Made by a program: the position numbers and the translations under genes
Notes under the pieces: model-generated
Told to the model about the DNA's origin: nothing
The model's input: only the letters and a program-made list of their open reading frames with translations
The model's database searches: none
NCBI GenBank assembly: GCA_015501605.1
Contig: JADNRZ010000046.1
Coordinates: forward strand, 1-64,000
Reading direction: 5' to 3'
Length of the DNA: 64,000 nt
From: Panaeolus papilionaceus
Taxonomy: Eukaryota > Basidiomycota > Agaricomycetes > Agaricales
In this document: positions 47,600 to 58,969 of the stretch, piece by piece
Layout of the letters: each line of letters opens with the position of its first letter
Position numbering within the stretch: the first letter of the stretch is position 1

Positions 47600-48706
47600 A
47601 TGAGTTCTGCAGATGCTCCATCGTATGGCCATGTCCCGATGCTTCCACTTGAAACAAGCGCCTTACTAGACGCCGAAAAGTACTTGACAAGTCAAAATGG
47701 CACTTTATTCGACAGTGTCAATCTAAGAGACTCTAAAGGTGGTGGAATACGCTTTTTCTCCTTCGATGAGATTAAGGACTATGTACCTGACGATGTCACT
47801 GAAAGTGCTTCAACCAGTCGTTACAAGTATATGGACTCAGTGGCTGAAGGAGCTCTGTCCCAGTTTCCCCGTGACAAATTCATGCATACAGAGATACCAG
47901 TCAAGAACGTCCTGTTCTTTGTATCTGTTATGAATGGGATAGATATTGCAGAAAAACACGGTATTAAGATTCCGAATCGTAAGGCATGCACGCGTGATTC
48001 TCTGGGGTCAATAATCGGGGCACATATCTGCAACAAGTGCCCTTGACTGTTTGCTGTTTTTGAAAAGAAACCAAGTACAAATGCAAAGTCAAGTAGCCGC
48101 ATGAGAAAGATGAGGGCAGTTAGTAGTGAAAGCTTTGCCGCTTTAGAAGTTCCACCAAAGGATACATCAACATTCCCGCCTAATCCTTTGGGGAGACAAG
48201 CTAAAGAAACCATCATTACCAACACTTGTAAAGCAATGGACCCAAGCACCTTTGAAGAGTCAGGGTGTGGTGTTTGCGGTGAATTGCGGCCAATGCAGAC
48301 TCTGTCCGATATACGACACGTAAAAAATTATTTGAAGGTGTTAATCCAGTCAGACACGACCCGAATAGAAAGGACTTCTGCACGGCATCAAATTGGGGAT
48401 ATACCCGGGCCAACACTCAATCATTCCTGCTTGTACATATGTAACGATTGCCGACAATGTATCAGAAAAGGCAAAGCGCCTAAGCTGGCTTTGGCTAACG
48501 GATTATGGATTGGCGCAGTGCCTCCCGAACTTCAAAATTTAAGTTACATGGAGAAAACTATGATTGCAAAAGTCAGACACAGCTGTGCCTATGTAAAAAT
48601 TGCCACAGGCGGAAAAAAAATGAAAGCCAACGTCGTGGCCTTTAAATCTCCCATCCAAAAAATATATAGCAAATTACCCCCCCACGAGCTGATATGGACG
48701 ACGTAA
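47600..48706 (+). pseudogene. Helitron Rep/helicase, N-terminal part with DUF6570-like domain, split by a stop and a frame slip
   Basis: The likely start is ATG 47,600 (MSSADAPSYGHV). The first segment reads to ...GAHICNKCP and meets TGA at 48,044-48,046. The same frame continues at once through LFAVFEKKPSTNAK to a CxxC pair (CGVCGE), the paired cysteines of CNDCRQC, and a PKLALANGLWIG stretch typical of the DUF6570 domain of fungal Helitron helicases. The frame ends at 48,706. The homology continues in another frame starting before 48,694 (...RADMDDVIAVLFTGP). The switch falls at a run of seven C at 48,677-48,683 and fits loss of one base. Both lesions could be mutation, or in the homopolymer case a sequencing error. 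Confidence 0.75.
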
Positions 48707-51700
48707 TAGCAGTCTTATTCACGGGACCATGCCAACCAACTATGGAGGATCTTAAAAGATCACCTGTACTTCTGCGTCTCAAAAAAGTTCGCGAGGCGCT
48801 AGACTGGCTAAAGCTCAATCACCAAGATTACTATGATATTGAAATCTCCGATGATAACCTTGCAGAATATTCAGAAGGCGTGCCACCGGTGGCAATTGCC
48901 TACAAACATGCAGAAACCAACAAAGTAGTAGAAGGAACTAGTGTCTTTGACAATGAACTTGAAGACGGCACGGAGGACGGCCTTTGTCCATTTACAGTGC
49001 ATGGCTTAACAGGCTCTGATTTAGAGGCCATGCATCCGAATAAAATGAAAGCCATTGCATTACGCCATTTAGAAGACGGGCGTATGATGCTAAAAATAGG
49101 ACAGAGTATCCAACCTGAAAGTGTTTGGGATAGAGCACTGTATCCCCAGATGTTCCCGTGGCTCTTTCCCTATGGACTAGGAGGTATTGGTACTGTTCCT
49201 GGCATCAGCTCTACAGAGCATATCCGGCATGCGCTGATGTACCATGATCTACGATTCCAACAAGACGCAGACTTTCTATTCACCGCCTATAGTCATGAAC
49301 AAATAAAGTCAAGCGCATCTCGAGGCCATCTATTAATTGAGCAGGACAAGCTACAAGATGTAAGCAAGAGATTACTCTCCATAGATAAAATAACCTTGGA
49401 CAAGATTACGAAGCGCCTGATCAATGGCGAACTTGTCAAACCTGTCTCTGAAAGTGAAAAAGACTGCTTCCGTCTCATGAATGACTTGGATGCAATATCT
49501 GTTGATATGCACTTCTCTACCGTCAGCAAAAAATTTCGACGGAGCGAAATTTGGTCGTTAATAGGACACATGGGTGCACCGTCATGGTATGTAACGATAA
49601 CACCTGTGGACCACAAGCATCCTATTTGCTTATACTTAGCCAATCGAGAAGTAGGTTTCAAGCCAGATATACTGCCATATGCAGATCGAATTAGACTGAT
49701 CTGCGGAAACCCTGTAGCAGCAGCAAGATTCTTTCATGTCATGGTTACTATTTTTATTCAGATAGTTCTCGGCACTAACGAGGGTGGAAATAGTGGAATA
49801 TTTGGACCTACAGATGGGTACTACGGCACAGTAGAGCAACAGGGCCGACTCGCACTGCACTTCCACTGTATGATTTGGATCAAAAATTGCCCACGGCCAC
49901 AAGAAGTACGAGAAAAACTCCAAGAGAAAGAGAGCGATTTTACAGAGAGACTATTTGCATGGTTAGAAAATTGTCATGCAGGCGGTTTTTTAAAAGGCTC
50001 TAAAGTCGATGTAGAGACTAGAGTGAAGATACAGGAGCAGGATATAAAATATGTTGATCCTACCCTCTCAATGCCATTACCTCCGCCGCAACCATGTAGC
50101 ATCCACTCAGAAGACCTGGCTTCCGAGTCTGCAGCTTGTAAAGAATGCAGTGAAACCTCTTTCTGGAGAAAGAAATTTGAAGCGACAACTGACGACTTGA
50201 TTTATAAGTCTAATGTGCATACCTGTGAACGGGGTCTGAACCGCGATGGCACAAAAAAGAAAAATGCTGTTTTTACAGGGTGCAAGGACAATCGTTTTAA
50301 AAAGTGCAAAGCGAGATTTCCCAGAGAACTGGTTAATAAAACATACTTGGATGCATCTGGCTCTATTTTTATGAAAAAGACAGAGCAATATCTCAATACA
50401 TTTCACCCTACCATAACTTACCTCTATCGGTGCAATACAGATGTAACGAGTTTGATGTCTGGCACCGCCATAAAAGCCGTTGTTATGTATGTCACAGATT
50501 ATATTACGAAATCGTCTCTCAAAACCCATACTATTTTCGAAACTATAAGGGCCCAATTTAGCAAACAACTCGATATCATCTACGGGACTTTGTCCATGGC
50601 AGAAAAAGCAAGGCATTTCATGACAAAGGTAGTAAATCAATTGAGCGCTAAATCTGAGATTGGAGCACCCATGATCTCACTTTACCTATTAGGCAACCCC
50701 GATCATTATAAAAGTCACAAATTCATCCATTTTTATTGGCAGCCGTATGTCGCTGAGGCCAGGTCCATCTTTTTAACAGATGACGAACATAAAAATCCTA
50801 GGGACAATTTGAAAGTGAAAATTATAAAAAAACGAGGAAGATACATGGGCATATCTGCATTTCATGATTACGTACATAGGAATGAAGGGCTTGAACAACT
50901 GTGTTTATATGACTGGGTGAGGTGCTTTGAGAGGGAACGGCTGCAAGAAAGAGCACCGGATGATAATAAGCAGGTTGATCACCGAGAAATTCACACACGT
51001 CCCTCAACGGCTCAACAGGGGAAATCATTATACCACTTTAAGTCAACCCATCCTCTGCATGAAACACACTGCAGCAGAGCAATACGAGAAACAACAATGA
51101 GAGTCGTTAATTTCGCGGGAGCTAACTTACCAAGAAAAGATAAGGGTGATAGAGAATACTATTGCTGTACGATGTTATGTCTTTTCAAGCCATGGAGAAG
51201 TGGCCTGGATTTGAAAGCAAGCGATCAGAATTGGGATGATGCTTTTGCAGAGCATCTCTTCACGCCGAGACAGCTTGAGCTAATGCAAAATTTCAACATA
51301 AGGTACGAGTGCCACGACGCTCGAGATGATTATAGAGCACAAATGAAAGCAGGTGCTACAGACGGATTTGTAGGCAGCTGGGAAACTGCTGAAGAAATTG
51401 AGGAGGAGGATTTACAGAACCCTGGTGAATTTGAAAGAGGGGAGGACCTGATGTCTTCTGAGATGCTACAGATTGGGAAAAAGATAGCGGGAAAGCATAA
51501 ACTAATGGCACTTTTAGGAGAAATGCTCACAGATTTGGGGTGGGCTTCACCCCTTGATCAAATGCCGATTCAAACTAACATTCCTGCAGTCAACTTCAAG
51601 CCTGAGAGAGAATTGAGCGGTAATGAGTGGCAAAAGCTTCTTGAAAAAATCCGAGATGCAGCCCTTCAGGATAAGCAACAACTATTGTGTAAAACACCAA

Positions 51701-53832
51701 AACAAAAGGAGGCGCATAAGTTCCAAGAGAACGTTGTAGAACTGGTAGACAAAACTTACCTTCAAAAAACGTTTAATGGAGCAACAGCTGATGGTCAGAA
51801 ATATGCAGAACTATCGATCAAAGAATTTCAATTAAATAAGGAGCAGGAGCGAGCTTTCCGAATAATTGCAAACCATGCAAACTGTACTAATCCAGAGCAG
51901 CTGCAAATGTATATTGGAGGCATGGGCGGTACAGGGAAGTCACAGATACTGAAGTCCTTAATCCAGTTCTTTGAGAAAAGAGACGAAAAGTACAGATTTA
52001 TTACCGTGGCCCCTACTGGATCCGCTGCAGCATTGTTGGGTGGGTCAACATATCATTCGGCGTTTGGCATCAACTCACGAATGTCAGATAGGCAATTGGG
52101 CCCCATTAAAGCTCGGTTGATCGGCGTAGAATATATCTTTCTGGATGAGGTTTCTATGCTTTACGCAAAGGATCTATGCTTGATAGATAGACAACTTTCT
52201 AAGCTCTTTGACAATGCTAAGCCTTTTGGGGGTTTGAATATGATTTTCTCTGGAGACTTTGCACAGTTACCGCCCCCCTTTGGAGGAGAGAATGGCTCTC
52301 TATACTCACGGCACATTGGCGCCATTGCATCAAATCCTAAAGCACAGGACGAGGCTATAGGAAAAGCCATCTGGCATCAAGTGACCACTGTCATTATTTT
52401 GCGGCAAAACATGAGACAAAGGAGCCAAAGTGAGCAAGATACTAAGCTGAGAAAAGCTCTAGAGAATATGCGATACAAGGCGTGCACCTCAGAAGATGTT
52501 ACTTTTCTGCGAAGTCTTATCTCATCTCCAGAAATCGGCAGGAAGTCTCTAAATGACCGTTCATTCCGTGACTGTTCGATAATTGTTGGAACAAATTTAG
52601 AAAAGGATGTGATCAATATGATAGGAACACAAAGATTTGCGAAGGAGAGAAATTTAAAGTTACAAACGTTTTATTCTGATGACAGTTCCGATGTGGACGA
52701 TGCCGCCCTCGAACGAACTTTGAATACCCACAACTTTGGCCACATTCCCGATGAGATACAGGAATATCTTTGGAACCAACCAACTGGCTTCACAGATAAG
52801 CTTGTACCAGGGAAATTGATATTATGTCATGGACTTCCAGTAATGATTCGCAATAATTATGCGACTGAATTATGTATAACAAAAGGACAGGAGGGATATG
52901 TGGTCGGATGGCAAGAAAAGTTGGGTTCAAGGGGACAAAGAATCCTCGATGCGTTGTTTGTTTTACTGAAAGATCCGCCCAAGACCGTTCAGATCGAGGG
53001 CCTAGCTGCCAATGTCGTTCCCTTGTATGCCACGACAACAACACTTCGAGCAAATTTACCTACTGGCGCCTATTGCAGCCTGAAACGAAAACAGATTGAA
53101 GTCTTACCAAATTTTGCTATGACCGACTACGCATCGCAGGGAAAAACAAGAGCACCTAACGTAGTGCACCTCATGAATCTCAAAAGCCACCAGGCGTATT
53201 ATACTGCACTATCGAGAGGCACCAGTGCAGATAGAACATTAATAGTGCAAGGTTTTGACAAGGAAAAAATCCAGGGAAAATGCTCAGGTGCCCTACGCCA
53301 AGAATTCCGGGAACTGGAGATGCTAGACGCCATCACCGCAGACAGGTATGAAGAGAAACTTCCCTTAACAGTAACTGGAGTAACACGAACGCAACTTATT
53401 TCGTCATACCGCAAGTGGAAGGGACATGAGTTCGTGCCAAAGCAAGTTCATGTTGCTATTGCGTGGGATAGAAAGAATCCTTTTGAACTCGAAGAGTTGT
53501 ATGATCCACGGTTGAGAGCTACAGAGCAGACAGATGGGTACAGCATCTCGGAAGGAACAACATTCCACCCCAAGCAGAGTCCTATAGACTCCGCTCGTAA
53601 AGTATCCCATCGGGGTAAAAAACGGGCGATGATGATAGAAGTTACCTCTGACGTTGAAACTTCCGTCAAAAAAAGCACCGCAGGAATAATGCCGAACCGC
53701 CTTATCATGCGCAAAAATGTCTCAAAGATCAAGGGTGCAACGCGCTCAGAAGCAAGCAGCATCGCGGCCCAAATAGCACATGGAGGTTGTCTTGGTCTAA
53801 TAATAGCTGCGCTTACGACTGCATATTCATGA
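48694..53832 (+). CDS. Helitron HUH Rep endonuclease plus Pif1-family helicase
   Basis: This is a long open frame of 1,712 codons with the parts of a rolling-circle transposase. Numbering from the ATG at 48,694: HUH motif LALHFHCMIW (His389, His391), two-tyrosine motif YVTDYITK (Tyr599, Tyr603), then a Pif1-type SF1B helicase. The helicase shows Walker A GGMGGTGKS (Lys1082), Walker B FLDEVSM (Asp1151, Glu1152), GDFAQLPP (about 1187), a TDYASQGKT motif and YTALSRG (about 1503-1509). The Rep nicks and joins single strands and the helicase unwinds, the accepted scheme for Helitrons. All catalytic residues that I can check are present. The true N-terminus lies upstream, beyond the frame slip at the C7 run, so the first codons here are probably internal. 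The frame ends where the USP-like domain begins in a different frame. Confidence 0.9.
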   Translation: MDDVIAVLFTGPCQPTMEDLKRSPVLLRLKKVREALDWLKLNHQDYYDIEISDDNLAEYSEGVPPVAIAYKHAETNKVVEGTSVFDNELEDGTEDGLCPFTVHGLTGSDLEAMHPNKMKAIALRHLEDGRMMLKIGQSIQPESVWDRALYPQMFPWLFPYGLGGIGTVPGISSTEHIRHALMYHDLRFQQDADFLFTAYSHEQIKSSASRGHLLIEQDKLQDVSKRLLSIDKITLDKITKRLINGELVKPVSESEKDCFRLMNDLDAISVDMHFSTVSKKFRRSEIWSLIGHMGAPSWYVTITPVDHKHPICLYLANREVGFKPDILPYADRIRLICGNPVAAARFFHVMVTIFIQIVLGTNEGGNSGIFGPTDGYYGTVEQQGRLALHFHCMIWIKNCPRPQEVREKLQEKESDFTERLFAWLENCHAGGFLKGSKVDVETRVKIQEQDIKYVDPTLSMPLPPPQPCSIHSEDLASESAACKECSETSFWRKKFEATTDDLIYKSNVHTCERGLNRDGTKKKNAVFTGCKDNRFKKCKARFPRELVNKTYLDASGSIFMKKTEQYLNTFHPTITYLYRCNTDVTSLMSGTAIKAVVMYVTDYITKSSLKTHTIFETIRAQFSKQLDIIYGTLSMAEKARHFMTKVVNQLSAKSEIGAPMISLYLLGNPDHYKSHKFIHFYWQPYVAEARSIFLTDDEHKNPRDNLKVKIIKKRGRYMGISAFHDYVHRNEGLEQLCLYDWVRCFERERLQERAPDDNKQVDHREIHTRPSTAQQGKSLYHFKSTHPLHETHCSRAIRETTMRVVNFAGANLPRKDKGDREYYCCTMLCLFKPWRSGLDLKASDQNWDDAFAEHLFTPRQLELMQNFNIRYECHDARDDYRAQMKAGATDGFVGSWETAEEIEEEDLQNPGEFERGEDLMSSEMLQIGKKIAGKHKLMALLGEMLTDLGWASPLDQMPIQTNIPAVNFKPERELSGNEWQKLLEKIRDAALQDKQQLLCKTPKQKEAHKFQENVVELVDKTYLQKTFNGATADGQKYAELSIKEFQLNKEQERAFRIIANHANCTNPEQLQMYIGGMGGTGKSQILKSLIQFFEKRDEKYRFITVAPTGSAAALLGGSTYHSAFGINSRMSDRQLGPIKARLIGVEYIFLDEVSMLYAKDLCLIDRQLSKLFDNAKPFGGLNMIFSGDFAQLPPPFGGENGSLYSRHIGAIASNPKAQDEAIGKAIWHQVTTVIILRQNMRQRSQSEQDTKLRKALENMRYKACTSEDVTFLRSLISSPEIGRKSLNDRSFRDCSIIVGTNLEKDVINMIGTQRFAKERNLKLQTFYSDDSSDVDDAALERTLNTHNFGHIPDEIQEYLWNQPTGFTDKLVPGKLILCHGLPVMIRNNYATELCITKGQEGYVVGWQEKLGSRGQRILDALFVLLKDPPKTVQIEGLAANVVPLYATTTTLRANLPTGAYCSLKRKQIEVLPNFAMTDYASQGKTRAPNVVHLMNLKSHQAYYTALSRGTSADRTLIVQGFDKEKIQGKCSGALRQEFRELEMLDAITADRYEEKLPLTVTGVTRTQLISSYRKWKGHEFVPKQVHVAIAWDRKNPFELEELYDPRLRATEQTDGYSISEGTTFHPKQSPIDSARKVSHRGKKRAMMIEVTSDVETSVKKSTAGIMPNRLIMRKNVSKIKGATRSEASSIAAQIAHGGCLGLIIAALTTAYS

Positions 53833-54569
53833 TCTTATATGCATCTTGGCTAGAAAATCCGCGGACTTTGGACGACGTGCTAACCCATACATCGAGCCAA
53901 TTTACTGACGCGCTATATAGGAGCTTTCCTGCCATTAAGGCAGGCACTTTAAATTTTGAGGACCTCAGAGACAATATTAGAAGAGCCCTTGCTCTAAAAA
54001 ATCCAATGAATCTCAGATTTGGAGACCTGCTGGCACTATATGATGTTTACATTGAAATGATGGGCACGCATTACCCTGTGTTTAACTTTGACTTGAAATG
54101 CAGTCAAGGGCATGTGCGGAAGTTAAACATTCAATCCCATGCCCATCTGGTTATGACAGGGACTGCGAGCTGCTCATCCATCTCAGCTTGGTTGAACAGA
54201 GAAACGGCAGGTTATGCAGAAATAGGCCGCTGTAATCTATGTGGAGCCGAAGTAGAACGGCTCATGAGAGTAATGTGGCCTCCACCCCTGGTCGCATTCG
54301 AATGGCAAACACCCAGCTTGACGGTAGACGTGGAGTTGAATATGGCAGTAGAGGAATCCACTTATAGATACAGGCTTGTGGGGTCTATATTCCTCAAGAA
54401 CTTTCACTTCACTGCTCTCATAAAAGATGAAGCAGGGGAATACTCGTATTATGATGGCATGCAGAATGGTGGGGCTCCCATGTCTGTAGGTGAGGCGACT
54501 GCTCAAGTTCAAAACCTAAGAGAGCAGTGCGCTGTTTCTGCAATCTATGCATTGGCCCTCCCATCGTAG
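53787..54569 (+). CDS. USP-like cysteine protease domain downstream of the Helitron helicase
   Basis: The frame carries WSNNSCAYDCIFMIL with the putative nucleophile Cys (codon at 53,808), NFHFTALI with the His (codon at 54,405) and YYDGM with the Asp (codon at 54,453). That order and spacing match ubiquitin-specific-protease folds. A CxxC pair (CNLCGAE) between them may bind zinc. The match begins in the middle of the helicase C-terminus (overlap of 46 nt) and is one base out of frame with it. In related fungal Helitrons I recall this domain fused to the helicase. The frame opens with TTG, not ATG, supporting a lost fusion. The role is unknown; it may process the transposase or remove ubiquitin from host factors. 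Confidence 0.75.
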   Translation: MSWSNNSCAYDCIFMILYASWLENPRTLDDVLTHTSSQFTDALYRSFPAIKAGTLNFEDLRDNIRRALALKNPMNLRFGDLLALYDVYIEMMGTHYPVFNFDLKCSQGHVRKLNIQSHAHLVMTGTASCSSISAWLNRETAGYAEIGRCNLCGAEVERLMRVMWPPPLVAFEWQTPSLTVDVELNMAVEESTYRYRLVGSIFLKNFHFTALIKDEAGEYSYYDGMQNGGAPMSVGEATAQVQNLREQCAVSAIYALALPS

Positions 54570-54629
54570 CATATTGCGGAACGGTATGGCCGACGAGCAC
54601 GGCACTATGTAATTATAAATGAACGCTCG

Positions 54630-56137
54630 ATGCTCATTGAATCCATTGATGTCACGAATAGCAATACAAGCAGAGAAGCATTGTACAGTAACTCAATACA
54701 GGTCATTTATCATTCCATATCATCATGCTGCAATGCATATGACTCGAGCAACGAGTCATATATTATGCTTCCAGCGGACGATTGCACCCAGGTCTATAAA
54801 GGGACGAACGCTCTCGAGACAGTGAAAGAGGTTGTATCGTCGTGCCTTTCATCTACATCCGTTAATTGTTCCTCGACATTGAAACAACGCAACCTGCCGC
54901 ACATGGATTTGAGGGATTTTAAAGACGCTTCTGTCTGCCCAACATACTTTAGGTACGGCGGTTCTTCTCACCTGCCCATTTTCTGCCACTTATGCATGTG
55001 GAAAGAGCACTAAACGAGATGCCGGATCATGCATTTCTTCGTGAGCTACGGCCTAGCACGCGCAAAGCGTGGTCATTGCTCTGTAAAGCAGCCTTGGAAC
55101 AGGTCGCCGCATTTGAAAATAAGACTCTGAACATCATGGAATTCCTAGCATTTTTCTTCAAAGGTACTGATAACAGGGGGTGGAGATACACTGCTGAAAT
55201 AACCGCGACCTGTTTCCGCGATACATTGAGTACAACATCGGCGGTTGTAGTTGGCTCTTTGGCGCGAGAATTCATTGATCGAGCAGCAATAGCGCCCGAT
55301 ACAGAAATGGAGCTGATGGTGCCTGATGCCGGCATACCAACCTTCGAGCTCTGGATTCTATCCCACGAATTCTCTAAACTGCCAGGAAGCTCAATCGAAT
55401 ACACGAACAAAAAAAACAAGAAACCGCCCGGTCCTCGACACACCTGGAGTCCTCGAGATAAAGCCTTTGGAGTAACGCTCTATGGCATCTATAGGCATGC
55501 CACATCCAATCGAGAAATTTTCTTGTTCGTAGCGAAAAATGCACCGTTTGCCAGTACGCTGCACGGCCCTCTCAGTGAGTGATGTACTGGTGCATTGAAA
55601 ATGCAGCGACTGAACCCTGTCGATCCAGCACATATGTACAACTGCTTCGATTACGAGGCAGCGTACTGCCCCTTCCCTCACACTACATTTGAAGAGCGCA
55701 TTTCAATAATCACGCGACCCAGTGGATTGGTTCCAGGCATCACCGTCGGCAATATTCTGCCTGGAGGATGGACTGTATCTAGCAGAGTTCCAGAGAAATC
55801 AGCAGCAGATAAAACTAGCGAATGGTGGGAGGGGACCAGATGGCTGGGAGATGCTAAAACCATGATGCTGGTCCTTCGCCCACATTATGGACACAGGTTT
55901 CTTGGGTTACTCCGAGCCAATAGCTGGAGCATACGGTACTCCTATCGCCATGGGCTTAAACCCTATATGTATTACGAGACACCTACGTTTTCTGGCCTTG
56001 CCAACAGCTATACGGTGTCGGATTGGGATATAATGGACGACGCAGGAGACCTGTTCAACCTGATTCCGCCCATTCCTAGAGAAACATGGGAAATGGCTGG
56101 GATAAGGTGCGCTATTACTTCATTTAACTCGGTTTAG
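54630..56137 (+). CDS. NTase-fold-like family gene, copy A
   Basis: Exons are 54,630-54,952, 55,006-55,574 and 55,629-56,137, giving 466 codons plus stop with frame kept at both joins (introns 53 and 54 nt). Exon 2 has VVVGSLAREF followed about 20 residues later by EMELMVPD. In a nucleotidyltransferase fold GS is followed by DxD; here the acidic residues are replaced or shifted. Exon 2 ends in FASTLHGPLS. Exon 3 opens with THMYNCFDYEAAY, and has FEERISIITR and SWSIRYSYRHGLK. The same exon plan, intron phase (1) and GS...intron...MN order occur in copies B, C, D and the remnant E. Enzymatic activity is doubtful; a pseudo-enzyme or binding role is possible. It lies 60 bp after the Helitron protease frame, on the same strand. 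Confidence 0.65.
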
Positions 56138-56867
56138 GGGCACCACGAACCCTGACGTCGTCCTTCTAGTGGGGAAGACGAAAATTTCCGGAAATATATC
56201 CAGCGACGTTGCGCCAAATTGCTAGAAGAGGAAACATTACCTGAATAGGCATGCACCCAGCGACATCGGTACATAGAAAACTTTTGGAATATATTAAAAA
56301 GTGAATAGTTTCATACGAAAACCACTGTATCAGATTCGGAAGGCCCTCGATATAATTGATTTGCAGAGCTAACTTTCGATGCTTTGGAGGCCAACGAATT
56401 GTTTGGTTGATGATATAGGGGCCCCTATGTTGTTATAAGCACCCGCCTGGTCTGCCGCTTAGTAATCCATGAGAACTCTCGAAGCCGGATGCCATTCGGC
56501 ATGCAAACGCAACTGATCGACGCAGCTACTACATAAGGCACAAAGGGCACTCCGATTGAGAGGGAAAAGGGTTTGGAGGAGCTTGAAGAAGTACAGCAAT
56601 GACCGCCAAAATACCGCTGTTGCCACGTGTATCCTCTCATCAACGTACCGGCAAACACCAATCTAATAGTAATCAAAAGAAAAAAATAATTCTCTGACTA
56701 TTTGACTAATCATCGGCCCGTACATACAGCAGTAAACATAGGCCCTCAAAATCTAGGCTACCGCTCTAACCCTCCGCTCCCTTACTATAGATTAGTAAAT
56801 TAAATGGCCTCCATAGACGCCTGTATATCTTTTTTGTAACGCGATTTTAAATTCATAATCGCACCTC
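56138..56867. other. Intergenic
   Basis: No supportable gene. An 83-codon minus-strand frame at 56,425-56,676 has no splice partner or recognisable motif. Confidence 0.4.
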
Positions 56868-57600
56868 CTAAGAAAAAGGTGAATACATGCAATGAGTGAT
56901 GTGTAGTGAAAGTGAGTGGCTTACCCTTCGTCTTCGGCGCTTGAATTTGGGAATACGACTCCTATAACCCATGCAGTGAGATTTGGTGTAGTCGCCAGAG
57001 AATTCAAACGACATTGTGCTGGCTACGCCTTTTTGGGTGCTGAGCTTCTGGCAGTGTGCGAACCATCGGTTCGCCATAATTAGACCCTCTGGGGGCCCAG
57101 CCCCTGCATAGGATGATAGGGAAAAGGTACGGCACATTTCGTCGCCAACATATCGGGACATTCCTGAAGGAGGACAGTGAGCGTACTGTTTCGCTGGCCT
57201 TACGTCCCAACCACGGCGTTGATATTTGATGATATGTGCGTGTTCTCGAGGGTCCATTTCCACCCGATTCAGGATAGATACACGGTCCATGAGAGTTGCT
57301 TGACGAAAGAGGCAGGTTGCAGTTTCGTGGGTAATGATTAATGATGTTCATGAGGGCACCTATGGGGAAAATGGCTGTTATAGGAATGGCTATGGACGAT
57401 GCAAAGTTTACATACTGGAGTGTGCGTTTAAAATTGCAGCCAAAGGTGCACCTCTGCAATATATAACATTGATGATTCGTCGGCATGCAGGATGTTCGAA
57501 TGTAACGGTCCGAGTGATAGGGGGCCATTCGCACCAACTGGCCTTGATGAGACTGGGGAGGACGGTAATAACCCGAGGATAATCATCTATCACATGGACG
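56868..57600 (-). pseudogene. NTase-fold-like family remnant, copy E
   Basis: An upstream exon contains CRRIINVIYCRGAPLAAILN and ends ...NAHSS. A gtatgtaaac donor and a cccatag acceptor join it in phase 1 to ALMNIIN. After about seven codons the family match moves to the next frame: THETATCLFRQATLMDRVSI, then IIKYQRRGWDVRP. So there is a one-base frame slip at about 57,325-57,340. The GS-bearing N-terminal half is not recognisable upstream (57,600-58,150). The copy looks like a truncated, frame-broken paralogue. It lies between copies A and B but on the opposite strand. Confidence 0.55.
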
Positions 57601-58969
57601 GGGCGCCAATGGGAAAAGCGATTGATCGCTACTTAGTACTAGTTTTTTTCGTGAAAAACTGCAGTAATACGCACGGATTGGCTCAGGCATAGCGATGATA
57701 TTTAACAGAGAAAAGGTTTCGCTGCCACCATAACTCACTGCTTCCGCCTTTTAAATGGCTCAAACAAACGAAAGATGCCCCACCCACAATTCACCCTGCC
57801 CTAGCACTGACACAAAAACATTTTTTGTCCTGTAGGACCCATAGAATGGAAGCAACTGGTGGGCTCTCTTCTGCAAACAATTCGATCGAGTTTTGGGCTG
57901 TGTGATCTGCCCAGTGCTTCTGCATATTTAAACGTTGACGGTAAAGTTTCAGATGCAGCAGGGGCAACGAGACGAATGGCATTTCCTAAATGCGGCGTTC
58001 ACACCGGCACACCTTCCAAGTTCCTGCAAGCTCCAATAAACTTTTTAAAAAAAAAGAAAGCGAACACCGGGTGTCAGCTGTCTATTAAGCAGCAGGCAAC
58101 CTGGATCTCCATAAAGTAACCGAACTTCTTTGAGAAGGCCTTGCCTCTGAATATAACCCCACCTATCCTCGACGAGAAGCAGTCATCTGCCCGTGGTCAC
58201 CGCTATTTGGTACTCAGAATTCGTATTTGAACCTAATAGCAATTTGGAATGCAGCTCATATCTTCCTATTTGCACATGGCGCCGCTGAAGGTATGTGTGC
58301 TGCCTGGCCTTGTTGCTTAAGGTCCTCATGTCCTAATGTTTCATTCGACAGTGTGTCTTACCAAGTCGTGCTTTCCTACTATTGGCCGCCGCGACACTGG
58401 AACGTCATCCTGAAGCAGTGATGAAAATAAATGTTAATCATGTTTTGTTGTTCAGCGTTATTTGGTCTGACCGCCCCCTAATTAGAAGATAGCTTTTGCC
58501 ATATTTCGAAGATTTCTTCCCGCAATAATCCCCCTGTCCCGCCTGGGTTATCGACTTGTGATTGCATTGCATGCAGTGCGTAGATTATCCACGAAGCTTT
58601 CAAATCAATCATACTGACCCCACTCCTCAGCTAGGGCTGAAGTTGCCTGCTTTTAACACGCACTCACTCCGCCCCTTGGTCACACTCTGGGCTGCTTATA
58701 ATCATCATATTAGGCGCCAACAATGGCTAGCGCGCACAAGCCAATAGTGGGATTCATGGAAACAAAGCCGTAGGAATGGAATTTAGATTATGGTCTCAGT
58801 AAAATGTAGTACGTACAACGAAATGCAGAGTGATATACCATCGAACTGAGTCAGGCCGATTGCATGTGCATTGGACTCCGATGCGGTCTAAGTGACTTGT
58901 GCAGCGCAACCTGAACTACAAATACCCCCACAATATGACACGGCATGCAGTAAAGATATCGCCCGGAGT
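57601..58969. other. Region with weak coding signals
   Basis: Plus-strand frames at 57,859-58,119 (KWKQL-like start, LKKKKANTGC end) and 58,227-58,421 are short. The second could splice (gtatgtgtg donor near 58,291, ttcgacag acceptor near 58,352) to a tail with YYWPPRHWNVIL. No family is recognised, so no gene is called. It may hold the lost N-terminal half of copy E, but I could not detect it. Confidence 0.25.

Noticed and set aside
49293..53762. Many antisense frames across the Helitron gene
   Set aside because: They are shadows of the strongly supported plus-strand frame with catalytic motifs.
53787..53832. Programmed -1 frameshift joining helicase and protease
   Set aside because: There is no clear slippery heptamer or downstream structure at the overlap, and the same protein has two other lesions. 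A lost base is the simpler reading, though not proven.
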